Shown piece by piece: positions 1 through 13,300 of a DNA stretch of 64,000 nt (within the stretch, counting starts at the first letter, position 1; the number at the start of each line of letters is the position of its first letter). The notes under the pieces were generated by a model. It ran no database searches. It had not been told where the DNA came from and worked only from the letters and a program-made list of their open reading frames with translations. This stretch comes from Lingula anatina. Lineage: Eukaryota > Brachiopoda > Lingulata > Lingulida > Lingulidae. The position numbers were made by a program, and so were the translations under genes. Location of the stretch: the NCBI RefSeq assembly GCF_001039355.2, contig NW_019775503.1, positions 62,001-126,000 on the forward strand, written 5' to 3'.

Positions 1-1368
1 ACTTGAGTATATGGCAGTGAATAATACCTACCAGTATAGGTTATTACATGTATGTATACTGGTACAAGTACTTATGAATACACACTGAAGTCTTATAGAA
101 GGGCTAAAATAACCCTGAAATGTCAGTTTTATTTTTAAGTCAGTTGCAGCTGAGTGCATGTGCTATATGCATGAAAATATAGATTTTTCTTTTCATTCCG
201 TAATTTACTAATGCATGGTTTGCATGTTAGAACTACAACGCTCAATATAAGGTTGATCTGTACCATACGTGATGTAGAGTTAGCAGGATATTGTCCAGGG
301 CAGGTCACATAGCCTTACAATAAAAAAATGTGGTGATCAGTGCTAAAAAGTTAGTACAGTAGCCTACTGACCACTGTCTAAGAACAGTAGCTAGTGAATG
401 AAAATATAGATAATTTTGTAACTCCCCCCCCCTCCCCATAAAGGACCACTGTTAATACCACAAAGGGGTGTAGTTTACTAATACCTATTAAATTGAATTT
501 GAACTTGGTTATTTAAACATCACATATTGAAATAGTGGTTATCCCTTTACCAATACAATAATTAACAGATACCTGAAGCAACACTTCACAGTGAAACTGC
601 TCTAACTGCTCAAATCATGTATATTTGGACATCATAGACAGACAAATAACTTAACATGTAGTTTACAATTTTAAGACTTAATCAAAGGGTTGCCATTTTG
701 CTGTATGGTAATTAAGTGACAGTCTCCAAACTATTTTCTGTTAATATCAATTATAATAACTATTGACACGAATTAGGGCCTAATGCCATCTCAGGACTTC
801 CTGTACTGATAAATAAAAGAAATTATCAAAGGTGAACTGCACTGTTGGACAAAGACAAGACCACTTGGCTAACTGAAGTACATTGTAGGAAGATGCATAG
901 AAATATCCACAAGAGATTAACTCATTGGTGTTTTGTACAAAGATGGTCGGTCTTTCAATTATAGTAAAGATACACTCAATCAAGACATGCATTATTTGTA
1001 ACTGTATACAATTACCATGGCAGAGTACATAGTAGATGTTTATATTTAGAAATAATGTGCCACATGCAATATCGCATGTCAGCTTATTGCATGTATTTCC
1101 TTGTATACTGTGGTCTATAGATGAATTGAATTGGTCTAGCTGTTGCATAATATTTTATTGAGACAATAACCAGTGCAAAATTGAGTTAAATCAATTTTGT
1201 ATTGGGAAAAATGAAGTCAGTTTATTACTGGTAAACACAAATTTCATGCATATTTTTTAGTTGGATATTGAAGGAATTGCATCACAGCAGAAGATTAGCT
1301 TGTGTTAATGTTCTTATCACATATAATAATACTGCAATCTAAATCTAATTTCCTTTTCTATATTTCAG
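1..1368. other. Intronic or upstream sequence of the first gene
   Basis: AT-rich sequence with no coding exon that I can support. It ends in a good 3' splice site (pyrimidine-rich tract then CAG at 1366-1368) leading into the first visible exon of the plus-strand gene, so it is most likely the 3' part of an intron. A short C-run lies near 424-434. The longest open frame here, on the minus strand, shows no recognisable protein features. Confidence 0.6.
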
Positions 1369-4300
1369 GTGAATGATTATCCTGACTTTCTGAGTGGGGA
1401 GCAGAGACTGAATACACAGCATATATCAGTCACATTTATGACACACGAACCACTGAAGGGCAAGAGAGGAAAAAATGATAAATCCCCCCATAGCTCTATG
1501 CAGGATATCTCCCAAGGGGGCAACAATAACAATCCTCCCATTAAAACTTCACTATTTAAATCCATTTCCGATGGTTTATTCAGAAGAGCAAAGTCTCCAC
1601 GAAGCGAGGAGGTACGAGAAGAGAGGTTGTCATCGTCATCTCCCGTCCAAAAGCCGACCTTCAGTACTAGTTTTGATGAGGATGTTCTAGACGCCATGAA
1701 ACAAGACGATGATTCTGAAGATGAAGACAAAGAGCTTCACAGTAGTGGAGAATTACACATGTCCAAGTCCATGCCAACTATGCAATTAAAGAAACTGAAG
1801 CTAGGGAGCAATGACTTGAAAGAGCAGTTGAAAACAAATCGTGTAAATAGCCCCGTCCCTTCATCAACCCGTCCTCTCCCTGCTCTACGCAATACAGACT
1901 CTCCTGGCCCAGATGGCAATAAGAAGACAGGGCCTCTTTATGAGATTCATAATAAAGCGCCTGAAAGAAAGCGGTCATTGGAGAGTGACCGCTCTGTTCC
2001 CAGTAGAAAGAGCAGTTCAAGATCCAGTAATTCAGATACTGAGAATTTGGGGTAGGTTGAGAGAATAGAAATGGTGGGTTGGTAGGTGGGGGGGGGGGGG
2101 CAAGCAGCCGGAAGAAGTACAATAATTTATAATGAAAAATTACTCAAACACATTAATTAATCTATCTATTTACATAATTGTCTGATACCTGACATAGTTT
2201 GATTAGGCAGCAGTGAAATAATTATATAATTTCTTCTTTATGATATGATAAGAATTTTATTACTTTATTGACAATTGATTTTATTTGCTTTGCGTCTTCA
2301 AGTAGATTATTTTATTGCCACAAAAACTATATTTATTGCCACAAAAACTATATATACAGTATAATGATCTAACAAACTTTTACTTAAGCCAGCAAGGAAA
2401 GAGTATTAAAGCTGCTATAATGATGTAGATTAGTCAAACTGTAGAGAGGAGATTGGGATTAATGAGATTAATAAGCAGGTGGTTATTGCTGGATGACCGC
2501 AACAATTTGATGTAATTATTAGTACGGCACGTGCAATTAACACCAGTATGGCATCTGTCGCTTAATAAACTGCAAATGATTTCCTTTTCCTGTCTAAGAT
2601 GTTGTTCCAAGAGGAGACTAACATATTTACGTTAAATTACTCCATCAATTTTGTATCCGGTATGAGATGCAGTTGGCTGTATTCTAGTACTCATACAAAT
2701 GATTCAGTTACTAGTAATCACTTATGAGTAATGGAAAAATGGTGTCAATTGTCCACATGATTGATACAAGATTTTTCCATTTAAATATGAAGCAATTTTT
2801 TTCAGGGAGTAATTTTTCATTATAACTAAAGGACAAACAGTATTTACTCAGTACACAAATTAGTGATAGATTTTCAAAAAAAAAAATTAAGCTGTTGAAA
2901 AATAAATTCTGGCACAAGCCTGGATGTTTATCTACAGTACTCTAACAACCTCTTGAATATATCATAAACATTTATATATCTATGTATGTATTTATTTCTA
3001 TACCAGCTTAATCCCAAAGATAGACATCTCAGATGTTGAAGATGAGGCGTTTGGTGAAAAACTTGACGAAGCCCGTGAGGCAGAGTTACACATCTATATC
3101 CTGAATCTCCATTCCCCGATGCTCATGCTGATCAAGAGTGCCTGGGAAAACCATAAAATGGTGAGAAAAAAAAAGAAATTGTTGATAGAAAATTAAATAA
3201 TTTCTAAAGAAAGGAAAGGCTTTTTTGTCGCCTTTAAACAATTATTTTTAAAATTTTACCATCATAAGATTGGCAGAATTAAGATAAATTGATTGATGAT
3301 GTAATCTCTTCAGTATGATTCAGGCAATTTTTAAATGAAAATAGCAAAGATGTGCAATGAAATGGCTTCGTTGGTAGTTTTTTTCTGGAGTTGGTGGTTT
3401 CAGATAGAAATTAGTTGAATCTGTCTAGACCACCCCGATTTCTTTTGCTCCCTCCTCCCAACTCATAATTATAACTTTAATTTTTCTTAAATTATTTTAT
3501 TTATTTCTGTTTATTGGAATGCTTTTTTATCATTGCAGAGGGGGACTTTTCTGTTGGATGAGAATTACAGCCTGAAAACGATGCCGTCTCCCAGGCGTTC
3601 TGCTATGGACAGGTAAGCAGTGGCTGTTAATTGATGGTCAGTACTCCATTAGATATATTGTAGTTGAAAATGAATCTATAACAACAGCAAAAATATGTAC
3701 TATGTAGTCAAAATGGACATTTCTATGAATCCTTTGATCCATCACTTGGGCGAATAATTTTGATCAAGTCGGTCATGATTCATTGTGGTTTTGATGTTGC
3801 GTTAGTGAATTCGTCATTGAATGATTTTAAAAATTTTTTCTTGATATTACACTTGAATAATGTGTATGGGGTCTCTCTAAAATTCAGCCACATACTAGTA
3901 CTGGAATATATCAACATATATTTAGCATGTATTTTTGTACTCGAACACTTTGAGTCCCTTATTAACCCTACCAGGACTGCTGTGCCTTACAGTCCTGTCA
4001 AACCAAAGGGGAAAAAGGGAAAATAACGGCACAAGAATATAAAAAAATCTATAGGGAAATCAGTCCCATACAGTTTGGGAGTTGCAACTGCCCACACTGG
4101 AAAATTAAATCTAACTCTAACTGTATGTTAGTTTGAGATAGAAACTGTGACAAAAAGATATTGATTGCACATCCACGGAGCATAATCACCAAGTTAAATG
4201 TCAATTACCTTACCCAGTAAATTGATCATCACCCTTAGTCTCACAGTATTGTTGGGTGATTTATCTCCACCCAGGATGTGGTTTTTTATCATTGTTGGCT

Positions 4301-7300
4301 AATTAGGAATGCTTGGAAACCCAGGGCGGAGTTAATGGACTTCTAGTCACACACAAAGTGTGATCACACCGTTCCCATTTGCTTGGTCGTCAGCTGTAAT
4401 TATCTGGGTATTTCAAGCATATTATAGCGTAATGTAATTACAGTCTGGAAATTTTTCCTATAAATGATACACGTGCATTATTAGGACCATATTAAAAACA
4501 TTCTGGTAGTTGAAAAACTGTGTCAGTGCTTTAGGGTTTTAGTATGGAGTATTTCTTTCAGTATACATGGGACCATATTTTCAATGGAAAAATGATAACT
4601 GATTTAGTGTATTTAAATTATTATTATAATATTCAACTTGCAAGTTTATTTATTTAAGAATTGAATCGATTATTAACTGTTACCTAACTACAGTCTGAAC
4701 AATTACTATTCAGACATGTTTTCAGAACAGGGTTTATGAGTACAATGGAAGACATATGTACTAGATATACATTAATAGTTGTACCCTCTTATATGCTGTA
4801 GCATGTACACCATCTTTCATACTCAGACGACTCATAATCACTGCTTCAAAGGTGTATTTCGTAATAGTAAGTGTTCGCTATTCATGTAAAGTCTAGCGGA
4901 TAAAATGAACCAACACCTTGGGTCAACTTGCCCTGGCTTGAATGAGTACTTAATGATTCGTCATTGCAGAAGGATTGATCCTGAAAATAATGGTTCGGCG
5001 TGACACAGATTACTTTTTATTGGTTATGGTTGCTGGCCTGTGCAGTTATGTGGCACAATTAAACTGGACATTTACAAACTAGGGCATACTGGCAATAATG
5101 CAGATATTCTTTGCAATTTACTTAGACATTCGGATGTACTGTTTCAGATCATTGAAACATATCAATAGAAATTTTGTGCCATTCAACATTACTTTAGGGA
5201 TAAGCTTCAAACCTTTTTGCTAAATATTTTACAAGAAGAGACCATCAGTTTCATTTGGGCAATTATGTTACATTTTTCAGTTAAATTTATAAGTCTAGTG
5301 GAGGTAAAGAAAAACTAAAAAATCCAAAATGAAATCAGGAAAAATGTTACATGCTAGTTCTAGTTTAGGTAGTTCAGCTGCATTGCAATTTTGATTTCTA
5401 TATTTGATGAAATTTAGCCATTATAAAACTCTTTACTGCATATATCTATTGAAGGCCTGCATGAATAGTTTTCTTTAATCAGATTACAGTGAAGTGGTCA
5501 AAATTGATCAAGTACAATAATATATGTTGTCATATGAACATGTCTTTATCATATGGCAAACATAGTTTTATAAAATGCTAGCCTGATGGCACCTGTTTAA
5601 GTTTGATCATATGTGCAAGCCTGCTGCCAACTTGTGCATGCACAAACATCCCTAAGTAAATAGCAAACATGTTATTGCTAGTTGCCTTGTAGAAACTTGA
5701 GGATAAGTGAAGCACCATAGAGTCAACTGCTTATAATTATAGCATAGTGCCAAATAACTGTGAAACCTAGGTCTGGTTTTTAGGGGGAAAGAAAAACTTT
5801 GGGAAAATCTGTCACAAGCATAAAACAGACTGTTTATCTGCCCTGTTCAATTGTGTGGCAAGACATAGGTTTGAAAGAGCTAAAACGTTGGTTTAAACCC
5901 GCTGTTTGTAAATATTCCATTGTGCCTGTAGTTGGAGGACGGATGTTTGAATTGGCTATAGTCCCGCTGCCTGTTTTTCACACACCTGAAAGGAAGCATT
6001 GGGCTGGCTTTGCTCTGTAGTGTATTCATGTAGAAAGGCATTGGGTGTAAGTTGTGGGTCAGGAGGGAAGGGAAAGACAAGAGAAAAAAATCAATAGCTG
6101 ATATATTTGCAAAGGTCAGGCCGTGTTTAGTCGGTATCGTAGGAGTGGGACTTTGTTGTGGCTGACAACAGTGTTGGAAGTTTGGATAAATCAACACGGG
6201 AAGAGCTGATTTATCGAGCTGTTAGATTACACAGATATAATTGCATACAGTGGATTATGCTGCTATGCTAGTTTTTGTGTGGGGGTTGGTTTCTGACAGA
6301 AAATTTAGTCTTTAGCTGTCAGGCTGAAATTTTTAGGCTACTTTCACACAAGACAAATTTTGTTGGTGGATTTCTTGATATTTCTTTTATTACAAATTAT
6401 ATATATTAACAATAAATAATATAAGAAATATTTGTAAAAATTGATAAAAATATTAATATTTTTTATTTTTATAAAAAAATAACAAATTGTTTACAATTAC
6501 ATGAAAAAAAAAAAAAAAAAAAAAAAAAAACAAGAAGAAAATGATGAAAGGAAATAGGCATCAGTGTATGTATTGACCAAGCACTTAGCTACAATTTTTT
6601 CATTAGGTACAGTATGCCATGTACATTAATGCCACTATAAAGCTTTTGTAATGGTTTTGGCTTTCTTTCCCTTTGCCACATGTAAATGTCAGTTCCTTGA
6701 GAAGACTGAGAAGACTTTTGACATAACATACTGCGCAGTCAATGCTTTGTACTTTGTACTGAAATACAAGTAGCCTGTTTTGCATAGATTTATTCAATCT
6801 GAGTGAAGTGCTATTGAAATTACTTAGCTGTTCGTGCGGATATTACAAAGTGAAATAGCAGAATGTTATTAAATACACTGAATTCTGCCAAGAGTGTATG
6901 TAAAACAATACGTATGATTGCCATTCTAAGTATGGTATGTGAAGTTTTTTTCTATAAAGAAAGGAATACAATTACAGTGTATTAATTTCATTGATTTCAG
7001 TTGCACTATGATATTTTGCTTTATATCATTCTATCCAACCATTATACTTCGCTGTCTATAAATACATATTGCAAATCTCTGCATCAGATTAGGCTCAGAA
7101 CAGGCTCTTCATAAATCCGTTTTTGAAGTTAATGTATCATGCATGTATCATGTTATTACACCTACTGTTTATGATTATTTTAGTAACAGCACATAATGTG
7201 CCGTCATTTTAATAGGCTCAGTTTTAGGGACAAGCATGAAGCCCAGATTGGCCATTGTGCGACCGTGCAATTTGTATTGAGACCAGTTAACACATACTCC

Positions 7301-10300
7301 ATTCACGTGTGTACCTTTGTGTACACTATGGCCCTTCCATAGTTGTATGGTACACGGTGTGTGTGACTTAAAACCCATTGTTCAAGGGGGTTATGCTTAA
7401 CAAGGGTTTTAATTCCATTTGCGATTATTGTGGTGGGAAATGTCTCATTATATTAAAGGTGTATGGTGCTCGTATTAGTTTACAAGGACTCAGATGTTAA
7501 TAGGATTGATACGTAAACCGTGACTGTTTTATTGTGTTTATTTCATATTATGGGGTTGCCTGTAAACAAGTGCAGATATAACATTAATCATCGTAGTATT
7601 ATGTATATCTGATTTATTATTTAGATATAAAGTAGACTATTTTTCCCTTGCTTAGACAATCTATGGTTAAGTCATTTTATGTAATTGTTAAGAAGGACAG
7701 TGTACTGTGTCATGTTTTGTGAAAATACATCAAAGTAAAGAATTTATCTCAGAAACTCTGGCATACACTAAATCATGTCCTGAAATGTCTTTTACTCCCC
7801 TCATCAGCCTGTTATCTGTCAAAAACATTTCAGCTATGTCCTTAACAGTAAAGCTGACAGCCTGATACATTATCATTGATCTTGACTTTAGATTATGAAT
7901 AATTGAAAGCACTGAAAATATATATTGCATATTCAATATATAATCGTAGAGTGCAAAATATAATATACACCAGGTGTGATTTTACTGAATTGCTGTCACA
8001 CAATATATACTATCAAGCAGATTAAAAGTAAGCATCCCACATTTTTATTTCTCAAAACTACTTGGCATATTTCTTCTCCATGGATATATATATGATAATA
8101 TTATGATTAACTTTTGACAGAGTGACTTTGGTATTCACCCATTTGCATTCAGTATATAGTCAATTTTAAGGCAGTAATTTTGCAATACAAATTCAAGGCT
8201 TTTTATTCCCAATCAAAAAACCTGAAATATCTTTTAACTGGTACTTGTAGATCGACAGTTTGCATATTTATTTGGCACATCATATTAGATTGTGCTTGTT
8301 GGGAAAAATTGGGTACAGTGATTGTGCTTTTCTCATCCAATGCATTATTTCATCTTTCATGGATGTGCACTTTAGTACACACAGGCACACACACGCACAC
8401 ACACACACACACACACACCATAAATGCGTAAGTTCAGCTGATAATGTAATTTTGGGCGTACATGAAAATTTTATGCTTTTCAGCGAAAAACTGGTGCTTC
8501 TGTTTGGTCAGTTAAAGCGAGAACTATTCAGTGCCAATTCTATGGAGGAGGTGTTTAGACTAATGCAAGAACTGAAGACAGCAACTGAGAAAAATATGGC
8601 TCTCAAGAAATTCTTTTGGAAGGTGAGTATGCTTATCAGTTTTTCCCTTTCTTCAGTCTGTTCAATATGATAACCAATTTAGTTATAAGTGAAAAACATT
8701 TCAGTTTTTGTACAATCGGAAAATATTGCAAAAAGAAATGACTTTGATGTATTTTAATAGATAGACTAAAGCTTCAGTATTTTGTGTCAGAGATTACATT
8801 TTGTTGACTAATAAAGTGCAAAATTGTAGAAAAATGACAATATTTTAAAAATTACTTTTAGCACAATTCCAACTCCATTTAAAGTGCAGATTCTTATCTT
8901 ACAAGGACATATGGATTTTGATAAATTAATAAATAATTTTTGTAGGAAAATATTTGTGAGAGTAACATCAGAGCTTTTTTTACTCCAAAGTTGTATGTAC
9001 GGCAGCCAAAAATGTAAAACCCCTTTTTACTGAGATGAATAACAGATACATGAATTCGATATCAGATAATGAGATTCTTATCCATTCTTTTTCCTTTCAG
9101 TCCCCAGATCTGATAATGAGATTCTAATCCATTGTTTTTTCCTTTCAGTCCTCAGATCTGTTTAACTTCATCGTCCATCAGCTCCAGAAGTACCTTCCCA
9201 AGTCTCCACACAGTATGCAGGGAGACAAGGCGAGAACACAGAGAGCAGATGAATTTGAGTAAGGAATGCCTCAAGAGATCTAGCAATTTCTGTGTGTGAT
9301 TCTTATTATGTTTCATAGTTGTGAATTAGACAGTGATCATCATTTTCACAAGTCTACAAAGCATAAACTTTTTGCCAGACCCCCATTCACTTTATCTATT
9401 TATGTGTATTTATTTGTTTATTTATGTATTCATTATTATTATTATTATTATTATTATTGTTCAATCCTAATGTAAACAAACACTCCTTTTGCAGACTAGT
9501 TGTTCTTCTAGTGGACACATTAGCGCTGATGTTTCGAGAGACAGAGATCTTACCCACCCGGCTGCAGTGTCTTAAGTCAGGCAAGGGAAAAGCTTCGGTG
9601 GACCTGATGACGGTGCTGACCTGCCTGCCTGAGGTGCCACAGAAGTACAAGCCACCGTCCAGTAAAGCCGCCGCCCTGCTGATGACATCACAGGCAGACC
9701 AGTGGAAATGTCTGGCCGATGCTGAGGTACGGGTGGTGTCTGCTTCTTGTGATAGGCCGCATTCAGAACAGATGATCTGCGAACTAACTGATCCGCGAAT
9801 CAAATATAGCCGGCTCCATTTAAAAGTGATGCTGCTTACCCCATAACAGTCTTCTTGCCTACCACCCACGCCAGGCCTGCAGGGACCTGGCAATTAAACG
9901 GATTAAATATGAGCTCTGAGATGTAATTGCTATGCTACTGCAGAGCTGCGCATGTGGTAGGCAGGTAGACCATAAGGGGATTAGCAGCATCTATTTAAAG
10001 TGGATAAACCAAATTTGATCCATGGATCAGTGAGTCTGCAGCTCAACTTGTTCTGAAAGTGCCTTTAGAGTAAAATGGGGTGGTTATATGGGTGGTGGGT
10101 GGTGGAGGGGGGTGTACTTAAAGAGCTAACTGGCCTGGATGTTTATAGATAACACCCAAAAACAAAAAGTTGGTCTCAACTTATAGACCAACTACTTGAT
10201 CTTTGACTACTTCAGTTCCCTATAAAATTTAAGTCTAACCTGACGAGTTTTCACTACCTCATCCTGTAAAACTGTAACCTTTCTGATTTCTTTTATTATC

Positions 10301-13300
10301 TGCAGATTTCTCAGCTGGTGACAGAATTCACGGACATGGCTGCTGTGGTGCTGTTTGAACTAATGGTCATTGCCAAAAATGTAAGTATACAGTGAACCAC
10401 CAGCAATTCATTTTTTTTCTGGGCTGTTTTAAAGAAGTGTAATATAAGGTTTTATAAAATGGATCAATAATTAAAGAATTAATGTTATTCTATGCTAATT
10501 TTTAAATGGTGTATAATTTTGCTCTTCACATGGACACTGAACGGATGAAAATTAAATGTATTTATGATATAGACAAATACTGCATTGAAGTTATATTTAT
10601 TTCGTTCTGGGCCTGTTGTGAATGATAATTATTATTCATGTATATACCCTAGTATGGCATGCAAGAAGTTCTCACCCTGAGTCTCAGAGCACTGGCTCAA
10701 ACTCCTCTTCTACTCAATAATGTCAGTATTGTAAGAGTCCCATATGTGGGGCTTATCCAAGAGACTTTCCTCAACCTGAAACTTGGGGTGATAGGTCTAG
10801 GTCATATTTTTACATGCACGTCACCATAGCATGCACTATACATATAACTCTCATGTAACCTATATTATTCCTATATAGACACTTTGGATGGACATAGAGG
10901 TATAACTACATTGTAGCTCATTATGGGTTGAATGTGGATGCATGGGCATGGTTTTTCTCAATCTCTTACTTCAGACTCAAATTACACTATCTGATCTCTT
11001 TTTCCAACTCCATTATTTTCATTAATTTGTATTTGGGTTGTATTAAATGTCAGCTTGACCCCTTTCAAAGAAAAAAGCTTTTGAATTTATTTATTTATTT
11101 ATTTATTTTTTTTGGGGGGGGTACGTATTTGCTGAAAATCATGACTTTGAGATTTGAAAAAGATTTTTATTGATATTATTATAATAATTATAATTATTAT
11201 TGTCAGAAAAAAATATTCATGTTAAACTTTGTTTTTGTCAACAGCTGACATTCAGTACCCACCCTAGAAATATCTGGTTCTTCTTTTGATTCTACTAGTG
11301 TAATCAGGTTGACAGATTTTTATTTACAATCTGTATTTCATCTCCAGTTTTCATAATTTTATGGTTAATTTCTGTGATTTTCATCAATACTTTTTCTTTT
11401 CGTATGGTTTACGTATTGGGGCCACATCTTTTAGCATAACCTAAAATTTACATTTTTAATATCTAAATAATTATGATTGATATTCAAAACATCTTGGTTA
11501 TTTTATTGTTTTACTAATTAAGTGTGTGTCCATGATAAGACCAGTCAGAGGGTGGCAAGGTGGGGGTCAACAGATTTCAACCAAATTCATAATATTGTTG
11601 CATATATAGGAGATATTAAGATTGAAGGCAACAATCCCAAAAGAAATCATTGGATATAATTATAATATGATATTATATGTTTTGGCCATTTTTGGCTTGA
11701 TTTTCAGCTTCGGTCAATAAAGCCACTTCATAAGCAAATATTTCAAAACTGATGACTTTTTAAAATTAATTGAAAATTTACCTATTTAAACCAACCATTT
11801 GCCATTGAGAATATGTTATTAAATATCAGTTTAACCCACAAACTAACGAGCCACGCCCATTTTTATGACCCCACCCCCCAAACTCACTTTTCTACCAAGC
11901 AATGTTCAAACATTCATATCTCTCTTTTTGCAGGCTTGACAGCCATAAAATTTTATAGGGATCCTAAGCATATATTGGTCTAATCATACAAAATTCAAAA
12001 AGTGAGTTAAACACAACAGAAGACATTGAAAAAGTGCCTCAAACTTTAGCAATTTTAGCAGAAAACCAAACGGCCGAAATCAAGATATCAGTACATTTTG
12101 AGATAATACCTTCCAATAATCAAATTTAATCAAAGACTCACAGCCAGGAATTCAAACTATGCTTTGATAAGGGCAAATCTATCCAATTTTTATAAATACA
12201 AAATGGCTGCCATCAAATCTGTCCCAAAATACAGTTACCCTAATTCCTCAAAATAATCAAGAGGCCCATTTTTNNNNNNNNNNNNNNNNNNNNNNNNNNN
12301 NNNNNNNNNNNNNNNNNNNNNNNNNNNNNNNNNNNNNNNNNNNNNNNNNNNNNNNNNNNNNNNNNNNNNNNNNNNNNNNNNNNNNNNNNNNNNNNNNNNN
12401 NNNNNNNNNNNNNNNNNNNNNNNNNNNNNNNNNNNNNNNNNNNNNNNNNNNNNNNNNNNNNNNNNNNNNNNNNNNNNNNNNNNNNNNNNNNNNNNNNNNN
12501 NNNNNNNNNNNNNNNNNNNNNNNNNNNNNNNNNNNNNNNNNNNNNNNNNNNNNNNNNNNNNNNNNNNNNNNNNNNNNNNNNNNNNNNNNNNNNNNNNNNN
12601 NNNNNNNNNNNNNNNNNNNNNNNNNNNNNNNNNNNNNNNNNNNNNNNNNNNNNNNNNNNNNNNNNNNNNNNNNNNNNNNNNNNNNNNNNNNNNNNNNNNN
12701 NNNNNNNNNNNNNNNNNNNNNNNNNNNNNNNNNNNNNNNNNNNNNNNNNNNNNNNNNNNNNNNNNNNNNNNNNNNNNNNNNNNNNNNNNNNNNNNNNNNN
12801 NNNNNNNNNNNNNNNNNNNNNNNNNNNNNNNNNNNNNNNNNNNNNNNNNNNNNNNNNNNNNNNNNNNNNNNNNNNNNNNNNNNNNNNNNNNNNNNNNNNN
12901 NNNNNNNNNNNNNNNNNNNNNNNNNNNNNNNNNNNNNNNNNNNNNNNNNNNNNNNNNNNNNNNNNNNNNNNNNNNNNNNNNNNNNNNNNNNNNNNNNNNN
13001 NNTGTGCATTTAAAGAAGGGGAGGGGGTCAAGCATACGGAAAACATGCCTTATTAGAATCAACCTTGTGTGGTCATCACAGTGCCTTTTCAAAAAATCTG
13101 TACAGGATATTAAAGGTCTTTCCTTAATCTATCATGTGGCTTACCTAAATAATTCCTTATGATGTACATGATTTTTTAAAAGAATATTTAAAATTATAAC
13201 TTTTCAAGAGCTAAAATATGCTATATTTTGGCAAAATTGCCAATAAAAGATCTGCCCCCATATCTCTAAAACTAATGATCCAAAATAAGAAAGCCAGTGG

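Noticed and set aside
8180-8670. Two open frames running through the CA-repeat into the exon at 8484
   Set aside because: They owe their length to the microsatellite. The real exon starts at the acceptor 8482-8483 and is in phase with its neighbours.
12235-13092. Long minus-strand frames across the first gap
   Set aside because: Almost entirely N. The same holds for frames across 37354-37979.
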